Shown here: in pieces, positions 45,247 to 53,691 of the stretch
How positions within the stretch are numbered: the first letter of the stretch is position 1
Layout: the number at the start of each line of letters is the position of its first letter
Assembly: GCF_013390595.1 (NCBI RefSeq)
Contig: NZ_JACAWV010000003.1
Span: forward strand, 186,001 to 250,000
Reading direction: 5' to 3'
DNA: 64,000 bases
Origin: Rhizobium sp. RM
Lineage (GTDB): Bacteria > Pseudomonadota > Alphaproteobacteria > Rhizobiales > Rhizobiaceae
Notes under the pieces: model-generated
What the model was told of the DNA's origin: nothing
Databases searched by the model: none
What the model saw: the letters and a program-made list of their open reading frames with translations, nothing else
Position numbers and translations under genes: made by a program

Positions 45247-45953
45247 GCCATGACCTTTTCAGTGGCTTTTGCCTTGGCGCTGTCGCCTTCGATCTGGCCG
45301 GAGCGCACCTTGATCTGGCGCGAGCAGCGCGCAGCAAGGGATGGGTCATGGGTAACGAGGATCATGGTCATGCCACGTTCGGCCTGTTTGGCGAACAGAA
45401 GGTCGGCGATCTGTTTTCCGGTCTCCGTATCAAGATTACCTGTCGGTTCGTCGGCGATCAGGACGGCTGGCGAAGGAGCCAGTGCACGGGCGATGGCGAC
45501 ACGCTGCTGCTCGCCACCCGAAAGCTGGCCTGGATAGTGGTTCAGGCGCTCACCGAGACCAACGGCGACAAGTTCGCGTCTGGCAATATCAAAAGGGTTT
45601 GGCACATTTGCCAGTTCCAGCGGAACGGCAACGTTTTCGAGGGCGGTCATATTGGCGATCAGATGAAACGACTGGAACACGATGCCGATATTGCGGCCGC
45701 GGAAGTCCGCCAGCGCATCTTCGCTCAATTTGTGCAGTGCCGTGTCGGCGATAATGATTTCGCCGCTGTCCAGCCTTTCCAGGCCGGCAAGCACCATCAG
45801 CAAAGTTGATTTACCCGAACCCGAAGGACCGACGATGCCGACGGCCTCGCTTTCGCCGATCGTCAGGTCGATGTTCTTGAGAACGTGAACGGAGGCGGCG
45901 GCATTGCCCAGGGTGAGGTCGGCTTTCTTGAGCTCTATGATGCTTTTCGTCAC
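45243..45953 (-). CDS. ABC transporter ATPase, YbbA-like
   Basis: The 236-residue ATPase of the LolD/MacB type has Walker A GPSGSGKST (near 42), the signature LSGGEQQRVAIARAL (near 142) and Walker B LIADEPTGNLD. The start is GTG at 45953, with AGGA nine bases upstream. It is divergent from a TesA-type esterase gene, as in E. coli, where ybbAP is divergent from tesA. This conserved pairing supports the name. Confidence 0.92.
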   Translation of the reverse strand: MTKSIIELKKADLTLGNAAASVHVLKNIDLTIGESEAVGIVGPSGSGKSTLLMVLAGLERLDSGEIIIADTALHKLSEDALADFRGRNIGIVFQSFHLIANMTALENVAVPLELANVPNPFDIARRELVAVGLGERLNHYPGQLSGGEQQRVAIARALAPSPAVLIADEPTGNLDTETGKQIADLLFAKQAERGMTMILVTHDPSLAARCSRQIKVRSGQIEGDSAKAKATEKVMA

Positions 45954-46045
45954 AATTCGCGTTCCTATATAGGATGATAAAGCGGTCTGGCGGTGCGGAC
46001 CCAGACGGAATTTCGAGTAATGCGAACCAAATTAGGAAAGCCGTA

Positions 46046-46696
46046 ATGAGATTTAAAGCTGCCCTGTTTCACTTCATCGTCATTTGCGCCGCAACATTTG
46101 CCGCGGTCTCCGCCAAAGCGCAGGATCGCACCCTCCAACTCGTCGGGTTTGGCGACAGCCTGATGGCTGGTTATCAACTGCCGCCAACCGAGAGTTATAC
46201 CGCGCAGCTCGAAGCCGCGTTGAAAGCCAAGGGCACCAATATTGCCATCACCAACGCCGGTGTCTCAGGTGATACCTCTTCAGGCGGCCTCGCACGTGCC
46301 GACTGGTCTGTTCCTGATGGTACGGACGGCGTCATTCTGGAGCTTGGCGCCAATGATGCGCTTCGCGGTATCCCGCCCGATCAAACGGAAAAGAACCTTG
46401 AGGCGCTCATTACCGCCTTCAAGGGCCGAAACATACCGGTCCTTCTCGTCGGCATCATGGCGCCTCCGAACATGGGTGAGGATTATGCCAATCGCTTCAA
46501 CCCGATTTTCCCGCGTCTGGCGGAAAAACATAATCTCCCGCTTTACCCCTTCTTTCTGGATGGCGTGGTGCTGGATGACGCGTTGAAACTGGATGACAAG
46601 ATGCATCCAAACGCCAAAGGCGTGGCGGTGATGGTGGAGAAATCTTTGCCGGCTGTCGAAAGCTTCATCACGACAATCAGTGCGCAAAAAAAATAA
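46046..46696 (+). CDS. tesA: TesA-type arylesterase / lysophospholipase
   Basis: This is a periplasmic SGNH hydrolase of 216 residues. The Sec signal ends in SAKA near residue 25. Catalytic residues are S38 in FGDSLMAGY, N103 in GAND and the D184-x-x-H187 pair in DDKMHPN. It hydrolyses esters, thioesters or lysophospholipids. The ATG at 46046 follows AGGAAAG; a longer reading from 45974 runs into the divergent promoter region. It is divergent from the ybbAP-like genes. Confidence 0.93.
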   Translation: MRFKAALFHFIVICAATFAAVSAKAQDRTLQLVGFGDSLMAGYQLPPTESYTAQLEAALKAKGTNIAITNAGVSGDTSSGGLARADWSVPDGTDGVILELGANDALRGIPPDQTEKNLEALITAFKGRNIPVLLVGIMAPPNMGEDYANRFNPIFPRLAEKHNLPLYPFFLDGVVLDDALKLDDKMHPNAKGVAVMVEKSLPAVESFITTISAQKK

Positions 46697-46764
46697 GCAC
46701 TTGCGCCAATCCGCATTGCATGATTCGCTATGCTTGTTCTGCCAAGAGATTCGGGGAGCTCGCC

Positions 46765-47358
46765 ATGCCGAGACTGTTTACCGCCCTCGAAATTCCGCGC
46801 AATGCGGCCATGAGCCTCTCATTGTTGCGCGGTGGTCTGCCGGGAGCCCGGTGGATCGATGTGGAGAATTATCACATAACTTTGCGTTTTATCGGTGATA
46901 TCGACGGGCGAACCGCCGATGAGGTCGTTGACCGGCTGGACCGGATCGACCGTCCGGAATTCCAGATCAACCTGACCGGAATGGGGTCCTTCGGTTCAAA
47001 GAAGCCGCATTCCATCTGGGCTGGCGTTTCCCCCTCACCGGAAATGAATGCGCTGCAGGCAGAGATCGAACGAATCTGCCAGAAGATCGGTCTCCCACCC
47101 GATCCGCGCAAGTTCATGCCGCATGTGACGTTGGCAAGGTTGCGCAATTCAAGACTTGATGACGTGGTCCATTATCTTTCTGGACGCGGAAACTTCCGTA
47201 CCTCTCCTTTCAGTATCGGTCGATTTGTTCTGATGTCATCGAAGGAATCGGTTGGCGGCGGCCCATACATCGTGGAGGAAGCGTTTCCGCTTCATGAAGC
47301 GCGGTCCAGTTCCAGCTTCTCGAGCAACGAGCTGCATCCCGTCAAAAGCATGTTGTAG
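46765..47358 (+). CDS. thpR: RNA 2',3'-cyclic phosphodiesterase (LigT/ThpR)
   Basis: The 197-residue 2H phosphoesterase has both catalytic motifs, HITL at 37-40 and HVTL at 120-123. It opens 2',3'-cyclic phosphates on RNA, including some tRNA halves. The ATG at 46765 follows GGGGAG; a longer reading from 46720 lacks a ribosome site. The last 20 residues (from about 178) are serine-rich and overlap the convergent phosphatase gene, and they are not part of the usual fold. Confidence 0.9.
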   Translation: MPRLFTALEIPRNAAMSLSLLRGGLPGARWIDVENYHITLRFIGDIDGRTADEVVDRLDRIDRPEFQINLTGMGSFGSKKPHSIWAGVSPSPEMNALQAEIERICQKIGLPPDPRKFMPHVTLARLRNSRLDDVVHYLSGRGNFRTSPFSIGRFVLMSSKESVGGGPYIVEEAFPLHEARSSSSFSSNELHPVKSML

Positions 47359-47772
47359 ACATTGAGAAAGCCGTCCTCGCCCCCGTAGTAGGGGTCGGGG
47401 ACGCTTTTGCGGCGACCGGATGCAAAGTCAAGGAACAGATGGACCTTGTGCTTTTGCGCCTCGGGGCAGATTTGCAGCAGTTTCGAGAGATTGTTCTCGT
47501 CGAGGGGCAAGAACAAGATCGAATGTCGCGAAGTCAGCTTGCTTGACCTGTCTGGCGTGTTGTCCGGAAATATCGATGCCGTGTTTTTTCGCAATCGTTA
47601 TGGAGCGCGGGTCCGGCGGATCGCCCGCATGCCATCCGCCCGTTCCGGCCGAATCCACCAAGAGCCGATCCATCACACCTTGCGCAGATGCCTGATGTGC
47701 CAAGATACCTTCGGCCAACGGAGAGCGGCAAATATTGCCCATGCAGACAAAAAGAACGGATGTGCGTTTCAT
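47292..47772 (-). pseudogene. Low-molecular-weight protein tyrosine phosphatase, frameshifted
   Basis: The minus strand encodes a protein tyrosine phosphatase of about 159 residues, but only across two frames. From the ATG at 47772 the active site VCMGNICRSP is intact (C10 to R16), and reading continues to DFATFDLVLA. The frame then leaves the family sequence. The expected continuation (DENNLSKLLQICPE through the catalytic VPDPYYGGEDGF loop to LLEKL) is in the other frame and ends at 47292. Dropping one base from the four-G run at 47504-47507 joins the halves exactly. This may be a real mutation or a sequencing error. The end overlaps thpR by 67 bases. Confidence 0.88.
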
Positions 47773-47800
47773 AAGACCCATAAGCCGATCTGATAAACGA

Positions 47801-47836
47801 GGCGTCCTCCAAGCTTCCTGATGGAAGCAAGACGCC
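47801..47836 (+). promoter_or_regulatory. Two-tier hairpin in the leader of the pterin dehydratase gene
   Basis: GGCGTC (47801-47806) pairs with GACGCC (47831-47836). Inside, GCTTCC (47813-47818) pairs with GGAAGC (47823-47828) around a TGAT loop. The structure ends four bases before the AAGGAGG ribosome site, so it could influence translation. Confidence 0.5.
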
Positions 47837-47854
47837 GACAAAGGAGGTTGCACC

Positions 47855-48160
47855 ATGAAATATCCCAGACTTGAACCGGACGCCATTAAAACAGAACTCG
47901 CCAAGCTCGAAGGTTGGACGTTGCGGGAGGATGGCGCGGCTCTCGTCAAAGCGTTCAAGTTTTCCAGTTTCGCCGAGGCTTTCGGCTTCATGGCGGAATG
48001 CGCTCTCGTTGCAGAGAAGCTCAACCATCATCCGGAGTGGTCGAACGTTTATTCGCGTGTGAAGGTTTGCCTGACCACCCACGATTCGCAAGGTGTGACG
48101 GAGCGTGATTTCCTTCTGGCCGAGGCAATGCAGAAAGCTGCGGCCGGGCGAGGGAATTGA
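47855..48160 (+). CDS. phhB: Pterin-4a-carbinolamine dehydratase
   Basis: The 101-residue enzyme dehydrates 4a-hydroxy-tetrahydrobiopterin, normally to recycle the cofactor of phenylalanine hydroxylase. The family histidines are visible: H58 and H59 in HHPEW, and H76 in LTTHDS, with D78. A strong AAGGAGG site precedes the ATG. No phenylalanine hydroxylase gene is adjacent, so a second role, such as molybdopterin metabolism or protection of other pterins, is possible. A structured leader lies just upstream. Confidence 0.93.
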   Translation: MKYPRLEPDAIKTELAKLEGWTLREDGAALVKAFKFSSFAEAFGFMAECALVAEKLNHHPEWSNVYSRVKVCLTTHDSQGVTERDFLLAEAMQKAAAGRGN

Positions 48161-48211
48161 ACGCCAGACTTCGGTCCCCATATAATATCGGTGACTGGAG
48201 GACCGTCGATC

Positions 48212-48592
48212 ATGGATGATGTGAAAATCGGTGAAATTCTCCTGCCCGGCGAACCCGACAAGCAGGAAGAACGTGAGCGCGTGATCCGCGCCAAGTTCTG
48301 GCCGAAAATGAAGCGGGTGATGACAAAGGTGCCGTTCGCTCGCGACGCGGCAGCCGCCTATTACTGTGCCGTCGATCGTAGCACGCCGCTGAAGGCCAAA
48401 GGTATTATCCTGGCTGCGCTTGCCTATTTCGTCATGCCGATGGATGTGGTTCCTGATGTCCTGGCGGTCATCGGGTTTACGGATGACATTGCGGTTGTCA
48501 CCGCAGCCCTTGCCATGATCCGTGCTCATATCAAGATGGAGCATTACGAGGCCGCGGACGCCATGCTGAAACGACAGCAGGAGCAAGGGTAA
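48212..48592 (+). CDS. DUF1232 (YkvA-like) membrane protein
   Basis: The protein has 126 residues. A hydrophilic N-terminus of about 60 residues is followed by the DUF1232 block: KAKGIILAALAYFVMPMDVVPDVLAVIGFTDD, with its conserved P-x-D-x-x-P-D signature, then a second hydrophobic helix. The function of the family is unknown. The ATG at 48212 follows GGAGGA nine bases upstream, in preference to the GTG at 48191. It follows phhB by about 50 bases and may share its transcript. Confidence 0.85.
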   Translation: MDDVKIGEILLPGEPDKQEERERVIRAKFWPKMKRVMTKVPFARDAAAAYYCAVDRSTPLKAKGIILAALAYFVMPMDVVPDVLAVIGFTDDIAVVTAALAMIRAHIKMEHYEAADAMLKRQQEQG

Positions 48593-48888
48593 CGCCTCTG
48601 TGATGTGCCCAATCCGCAGAGCCCGATAGCTGACAAATTCTTGCCTGAATTTGTGTGTCATACACGAAGCGGAAGGTCGTGCCACGTCCTTCCGCTCAGG
48701 GTGCTGGGAGTCGCCGATCTGTAACACCACAGGACGTTTTCGGCATTTTATGCGTGCTGTTGACGGTTTGGTAACCGCTTCCTGACCACAATGAGAAAAG
48801 ACGATCCGCACCTGAAAGTGGCCGTTCTGAAAACGGAGCCCGCAGCCGCTTCGGGCCAATGGAAGATAATAACCCGGCAGGAAATTCT
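48593..48888. other. Intergenic region before the IalB-like gene
   Basis: The 296 bases contain a strong hairpin, AGCGGAAGG against CCTTCCGCT (48668-48676 with 48688-48696), without a T-run. A TTGACG hexamer lies at 48760-48765 but has no good -10 box. No gene is recognised. Confidence 0.5.
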
Positions 48889-49392
48889 ATGTTTGTAAGA
48901 AGTGTAGCAACCGCAGTAGCCATTTTGCTGACCAGCGTTGGCGTAGCATCTGCACAGTCGCCCACGCGTATCCAGCAGTTCAATGCATGGGGCGCGTATT
49001 CGTACAAATCGGGCAACAGCACCGTCTGCTACGTTCTGTCCATTCCAACCGCCAAGGAGCCCGCTAGCGTCGATCACGGTGATATTTTCTTCATCGTTTC
49101 GCAGCGCCCTGGCCAAAACATTTCCTATGAACCGCAGGCCATGGTGGGTTACTCGCTGAAGCAGGGCTCGAAGGTCAATGTGACCATCGACAACAAAAAC
49201 TTCGTGATGTTCACCAAGGACAAGGCTGCCTGGGTTGAAAACGCTGCTGAAGAGCCGGCACTTGTTGCCGCGATGAAGGGTGGCAAAAGCATGACCGTGA
49301 AGGCAACGTCCGGACGCGGTACCGCCACCTCCTACTCCTATTCTCTGTCGGGCATTTCCGCTGCCCTGAAGCAGATCGAAAGCTGCAAGTAA
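48889..49392 (+). CDS. Invasion-associated locus B (IalB)-like exported protein
   Basis: The 167-residue protein has a Sec signal (SVATAVAILLTSVGVASA) and the IalB/DUF1176-like pattern. It has two cysteines (one in STVCYVLS, one in the terminal ESCK) and a WGAYSYKSGNS opening. IalB was named in Bartonella, where it aids erythrocyte invasion; related proteins are widespread in Rhizobiales and their role outside pathogens is unknown. The ATG at 48889 follows AGGAAA; the upstream reading from 48859 is not supported. A terminator follows. Confidence 0.85.
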   Translation: MFVRSVATAVAILLTSVGVASAQSPTRIQQFNAWGAYSYKSGNSTVCYVLSIPTAKEPASVDHGDIFFIVSQRPGQNISYEPQAMVGYSLKQGSKVNVTIDNKNFVMFTKDKAAWVENAAEEPALVAAMKGGKSMTVKATSGRGTATSYSYSLSGISAALKQIESCK

Positions 49393-49416
49393 GTTTTTCA
49401 GCTTCCTCAACGTTTG

Positions 49417-49453
49417 AAATGGCCGGTCTTCAGGATCGGCCATTTGCGTTTTT
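49417..49453 (+). terminator. Terminator after the IalB-like gene
   Basis: AAATGGCCG (49417-49425) and CGGCCATTT (49437-49445) pair over nine bases, followed by GCGTTTTTG. It lies 25 bases after the stop. Confidence 0.85.
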
Positions 49454-49596
49454 GCCGTATTGATGGTAAAGGCGCGGCAACAGGATAAGGCGGAAGCGTG
49501 TTGCGTTGTCCGCCTTTTGAATTTCACGACATGCCGACGATTTTCCGCCTTCCCAGAAGGCTGGTCCGGCGATGCATTGGATGATGGGATAGTGTG

Positions 49597-50835
49597 ATGT
49601 CCGTAATGGAAGCCACTGCCGGACTGGCAGTCAAGACGCCACTTGTGGCCAATAGCGACCTTATGTCCGGAAAACCCTCGCTGATCGGCATGACGCGTGA
49701 GGAGATGGCGGACGCGTTGATGGAAATCGGCGTACCGCAGAAGCAGACGAAAATGCGCGTCAGCCAGTTGTGGAATTGGCTCTATGTGCGCGGTGTTTCA
49801 GACTTCGACAACATGACGAATGTCGCCAAGGAGCTTCGTGAGAAGCTCAAGGCCGCGTTTACCATTGCTCGCCCTGAAGTCGTGGAGGAGCAGATCTCCA
49901 ACGACGGGACACGCAAATGGCTCCTGCGCTTCCCGCCGCGCGGTGCTGGCCGTCCTGTCGAAGTGGAAACCGTCTACATTCCAGAAGAGGGCCGCGGCAC
50001 GCTTTGCATTTCCAGCCAGGTCGGTTGCTCGCTGACCTGTTCGTTCTGCCACACCGGCACGCAGCGTCTGGTGCGCAACCTGACCGCTGAAGAAATCTTG
50101 GCTCAGCTACTGCTGGCACGCGATCGTCTTGGCGATTTTCCCGATGGTTCGACGCCTGTCGGTGCATATGTTCCGAGCGAAGGTCGCAAGGTCTCCAACA
50201 TCGTCATGATGGGCATGGGCGAACCGCTTTACAATTTCGACAATGTGAAGACCGCGCTGTTGATTGCGACCGATGGCGATGGCCTCTCGCTCTCCAAGCG
50301 TCGTGTGACGCTGTCGACATCCGGTGTCGTGCCGGAAATCTTCCGGACCGGTGACGAAATCGGCGTTATGTTGGCAATTTCGTTGCATGCCGTGCGCGAC
50401 GATCTGCGCGATATGCTGGTGCCGATCAACAAGAAGTATCCGCTGAAGGAGCTGATCGAGGCCTGCCGCAAGTATCCCGGCCTGTCGAATGCCCGCCGCA
50501 TCACTTTCGAATATGTGATGCTGAAGGATGTGAACGACAGCCTGGAAGACGCCAAGATGCTGATTCAGCTTCTGAAGGGCGTGCCTGCCAAGATCAATCT
50601 CATTCCGTTCAATCCGTGGCCGGGCACCAATTATCAGTGCTCCGATTGGGCGCAGATCGAGAAGTTTGCCGATTTCATCAATCAGGCCGGTTATGCTTCG
50701 CCGATCCGTACGCCGCGCGGGCGCGACATTCTGGCGGCCTGCGGTCAGCTCAAGTCCGAATCCGAGCGCATGCGCAAAACCGAACGTCTTGCCTTCGAAG
50801 CAATGATGATCGCCAATCATGGCGCTGACGACTGA
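49597..50835 (+). CDS. rlmN: 23S rRNA (A2503-C2)/tRNA (A37-C2)-methyltransferase
   Basis: RlmN is a radical-SAM enzyme that methylates A2503 of 23S rRNA and A37 of some tRNAs. The 412 residues hold the cluster motif CSLTCSFC (C144, C148, C151), the [11 protein letters not shown] loop and the mechanistic C-terminal cysteine in AACGQL (near 385). The start is taken as ATG at 49597, after GGGA; a GTG directly before it is in frame. It lies alone between the IalB-like gene and an ABC operon. Confidence 0.96.
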   Translation: MSVMEATAGLAVKTPLVANSDLMSGKPSLIGMTREEMADALMEIGVPQKQTKMRVSQLWNWLYVRGVSDFDNMTNVAKELREKLKAAFTIARPEVVEEQISNDGTRKWLLRFPPRGAGRPVEVETVYIPEEGRGTLCISSQVGCSLTCSFCHTGTQRLVRNLTAEEILAQLLLARDRLGDFPDGSTPVGAYVPSEGRKVSNIVMMGMGEPLYNFDNVKTALLIATDGDGLSLSKRRVTLSTSGVVPEIFRTGDEIGVMLAISLHAVRDDLRDMLVPINKKYPLKELIEACRKYPGLSNARRITFEYVMLKDVNDSLEDAKMLIQLLKGVPAKINLIPFNPWPGTNYQCSDWAQIEKFADFINQAGYASPIRTPRGRDILAACGQLKSESERMRKTERLAFEAMMIANHGADD

Positions 50836-50943
50836 TTTTCTTGCAAAAGAAGAATTGATGGTTGCCATAGAGCTTGCGTGATTGATTTCGACTTGGCGCT
50901 TTCCTAAAGAAGGCAAAGAAACGAAAACAATCGGAGGATACCC

Positions 50944-51897
50944 ATGCGCGCACTTATTCTGGCACTGGCGGCTGCTACCGCCCTCGCCATGCCGGCCAAA
51001 GCAGAAGACGTAACCGTTGCAGTCACCGCAATCGTTGAGCATCCGGCACTTGACGCCGCTCGTGATGGCGTCAAGGCGGCCCTCGCCGAAGCCGGTTACA
51101 AGGAAGGTGAAAACCTGAAGTTCGTCTACCAGTCCGCGCAGGGCAATCCCGGCACGGCAGCACAGATCGCCCGCCAGTTCGTTGGCGACGCGCCGAGCGT
51201 GATCGTACCGATCTCCACGCCATCCGCACAGGCCGTGGCTGCTGCCACGCGTGATATTCCGGTCGTATTTACGGCGGTTTCCGATCCAGTCGGCGCGCAG
51301 CTTGTGAAGGCGATGGACAAGCCCGGCCGCAACGTCACCGGTCTTTCCGATGCGCTGCCAGTGAACGAGCATCTGGCATTGATCAAGGAAATCACGCCGA
51401 ACGCCAAGACCGTCGGTTACATCTACAATTCCGCCGAGGCTAACTCCGTTTCGACATTGGAAGTGCTGAAGGCTGAAGCCGAGAAGGCCGGTCTCAAGGT
51501 TGTCGAATCCGTCGCCACGAAGTCTGCCGAAGTGCAGGGTGCGACCCGCGCACTGGTTGGCAAGGCGGACGTGATCTACGTTCCGACCGACAACACCATC
51601 GTTTCGGCCTTTGAGGCTGCTGCGGGCGTCGCTTCCGAAGCGAAGATCCCGCTTTATGCCGCTGACACGGATTCGGTTGCGCGCGGTGCCATTGCGGCTC
51701 TTGGCTTCAACTACTTCGACGTCGGCAAACAGACCGGTGCCGTCGTTGTTCGCATCCTCAAGGGTGAAAAGCCTGGCGACATTCCGGCTACGGTTGCTGT
51801 TGGTACCGATCTTGTTCTTAACAAGACCGCCGCTGAAAAGGCTGGTGTGACTTTCCCGGAAAGCGTCACGAAACGCGCCACCAAGGTCATCGACTAA
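50944..51897 (+). CDS. ABC transporter binding protein, COG2984 (TrpX-like)
   Basis: The 317-residue periplasmic protein has a Sec signal ending in PAKA near residue 20. It belongs to the COG2984/DUF534 family, whose tryptophan-binding members are called TrpX. Typical blocks are TAIVEHPALDAARDG, VGDAPSVIVPISTPSAQ and VFTAVSDPVGAQLV. It heads an operon with a COG4120 permease and a COG1101 ATPase. GGAGGA precedes the ATG. A perfect hairpin lies between it and the permease, so the binding protein is probably made in excess. The ligand is unknown here; tryptophan or another amino acid is a guess from relatives. Confidence 0.88.
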   Translation: MRALILALAAATALAMPAKAEDVTVAVTAIVEHPALDAARDGVKAALAEAGYKEGENLKFVYQSAQGNPGTAAQIARQFVGDAPSVIVPISTPSAQAVAAATRDIPVVFTAVSDPVGAQLVKAMDKPGRNVTGLSDALPVNEHLALIKEITPNAKTVGYIYNSAEANSVSTLEVLKAEAEKAGLKVVESVATKSAEVQGATRALVGKADVIYVPTDNTIVSAFEAAAGVASEAKIPLYAADTDSVARGAIAALGFNYFDVGKQTGAVVVRILKGEKPGDIPATVAVGTDLVLNKTAAEKAGVTFPESVTKRATKVID

Positions 51898-51905
51898 TCC
51901 CTGCG

Positions 51906-51925
51906 GGGCCGCTTTAAAGCGGCCC
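51906..51925 (+). terminator. Intra-operon hairpin after the binding-protein gene
   Basis: GGGCCGCTTT and AAAGCGGCCC form a perfect 20-base palindrome, followed by TTCTG. It lies in the 87 bases between the binding-protein and permease genes. It is likely a partial terminator or an mRNA stabiliser rather than the end of the operon. Confidence 0.65.
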
Positions 51926-51984
51926 TTCTGCTATCCCCAGCCGCAACGGTTTCTTGTGCGGCGGGTAAACCAAGGACTTTTCTT

Positions 51985-52863
51985 GTGAGCCAAATCGCTT
52001 TCTGGGGTGCCGTCGAGCTTGGGCTGGTTTTTGCCTTTGTCGCTATCGGCGTCTATCTCGCTTTCCGCGTGCTCGATTTTCCGGACCTGACGGTCGACGG
52101 ATCGTTCCCGCTTGGGGCTGCTGTCGCGGCGGTGCTGATCATTGCCGGATTGAACCCGTGGCTTGCCACGGGTGTTGCCATGCTGGCGGGCGCGGCGGCT
52201 GGCATGGTGACGGCGCTGTTGAATGTCCGTTTCAAGATCCTCAATCTTCTCGCCTCGATCCTGACCATGATCGCGCTTTTCTCCGTGAACCTGCGCGTCA
52301 TGGGCAAGCCAAATGTGGCTCTGCTCAACCAGGAAACGGTTATCGAACCGTTCTACGGGCTCGGTGTTTCCGAATACCTGGTTCGGCCGCTGTTCGTTGG
52401 TGTACTGGCGGTGGTCGTCGTCATCATTGTCTGGCGTTTTCTGGAAAGCGATGCGGGCCTTGCAATGCGCGCTACCGGCGCCAATGCCCGCATGGCGCGG
52501 GCGCAAGGCGTGAAAACCGGCAATCAGATCTATCTTGGCATGGCGCTTTCCAACGCGCTCGTAGCGCTGGGTGGAGCACTGTTTGCCCAGACCAACGGTT
52601 TCGCTGACGTGACATCCGGCGTCGGCACGATCGTCGTTGGCCTTGCCGCCGTCATCATCGGTGAAACGCTGTTTGGTTCGCGTGGCATTCTCATTGCCCT
52701 CATCGGTTGTGTGTTTGGTTCGATTGCCTACCGTCTGGCTATCCAGCTCGCGCTTTCGAGCGATGCGCTGGGCCTGAAAGCCTCCGATCTCAATTTCGTT
52801 ACAGCCGTGCTGGTCGCCGTTGCGCTGATCTTGCCGCGTCTGCGCCGGGGAGCCACATCATGA
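51985..52863 (+). CDS. ABC transporter permease, COG4120
   Basis: The 292-residue membrane protein has eight or more hydrophobic segments in the branched-chain-amino-acid-like permease fold. The start is a GTG at 51985 with AAGGA about eight bases upstream. The FRVLDFPDLTVDGSFPLGAA stretch near residue 28 is a family signature. Its stop overlaps the ATPase start as ATGA, so the two are coupled. It partners the COG2984 binding protein. Confidence 0.9.
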   Translation: MSQIAFWGAVELGLVFAFVAIGVYLAFRVLDFPDLTVDGSFPLGAAVAAVLIIAGLNPWLATGVAMLAGAAAGMVTALLNVRFKILNLLASILTMIALFSVNLRVMGKPNVALLNQETVIEPFYGLGVSEYLVRPLFVGVLAVVVVIIVWRFLESDAGLAMRATGANARMARAQGVKTGNQIYLGMALSNALVALGGALFAQTNGFADVTSGVGTIVVGLAAVIIGETLFGSRGILIALIGCVFGSIAYRLAIQLALSSDALGLKASDLNFVTAVLVAVALILPRLRRGATS

Positions 52864-53654
52864 TTTCGCTGTCCGATATTCAAGTCGTGTTCGGCAAGGG
52901 GACGCCCTTGCAGAAACAGGCGCTGGCGAAGATTGATCTGACCATCGAAGAAGGTTCCTTCGTGACGGTCATCGGTTCGAACGGCGCGGGAAAATCCACG
53001 TTGCTCGGCGTGCTGGCTGGCGATGTCCTGCCTACAGCGGGAAAGGTCACGATTGGCGGTGTGGATGTGACACGCAAGCCGACGGCGAGCCGGGCCGGTC
53101 AGGTGGCACGTGTCTTCCAGGACCCGTTGGCAGGCAGTTGCGGTGTTTTGAGCATTGAAGAGAACCTTGCTCTGGCAGCGGCACGCGGCAAACTGCGCGG
53201 GCTGATGCCGGCGCTTGGCGGTGGACGCCGCGACTTCTTCAAGGACCGTATTGCCTCGCTCGGTCTCGGTCTTGAAAATCGCCTGAAAGACCGGATGGAT
53301 TTGCTGTCTGGCGGTCAGAGACAGGCCGTTTCGCTTGTTATGGCAACCCTTTCGGGGTCCGATGTCCTGTTGCTTGACGAGCATACGGCCGCGCTCGATC
53401 CGGGGATGGCGGAATTCGTCATGGAACTCACCCGCAAAGTGGTGTCCGAGCGCAAGCTGACGACCCTGATGGTGACGCACTCCATGCGCCAGGCGCTCGA
53501 CTATGGTGACCGTACGATCATGTTGCACGCCGGCGAGATTGTCCTCGATGTCTCCGGCGAAAGCCGCAAGGGCTTGCAGGTTGAAGATCTGATCGAGATG
53601 TTCCGCAAGATACGCGGACAGAAACTGGATGACGATGAGCTGTTGATCGGCTGA
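52860..53654 (+). CDS. ABC transporter ATPase, COG1101
   Basis: The 264-residue ATPase has Walker A GSNGAGKST (near 41), the signature LSGGQRQAVSL (near 148) and Walker B LLLDEHTAALDP. The histidine in DEHTAALD, where most ABC proteins have proline (DEPT), is typical of this COG. The ATG overlaps the permease stop; a longer reading from 52707 lies inside the permease and is rejected. A terminator follows. Confidence 0.92.
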   Translation: MISLSDIQVVFGKGTPLQKQALAKIDLTIEEGSFVTVIGSNGAGKSTLLGVLAGDVLPTAGKVTIGGVDVTRKPTASRAGQVARVFQDPLAGSCGVLSIEENLALAAARGKLRGLMPALGGGRRDFFKDRIASLGLGLENRLKDRMDLLSGGQRQAVSLVMATLSGSDVLLLDEHTAALDPGMAEFVMELTRKVVSERKLTTLMVTHSMRQALDYGDRTIMLHAGEIVLDVSGESRKGLQVEDLIEMFRKIRGQKLDDDELLIG

Positions 53655-53660
53655 TGGATT

Positions 53661-53691
53661 AAAAGGCGCTCCTCGTAGCGCCTTTTATTTT
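53661..53691. terminator. Bidirectional terminator between the ABC operon and the LysE gene
   Basis: AAAAGGCGCT (53661-53670) and AGCGCCTTTT (53677-53686) pair around CCTCGT, followed by ATTTT. It includes the stop codon of the minus-strand gene, and the A-tract on the left serves the minus strand. Confidence 0.9.
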
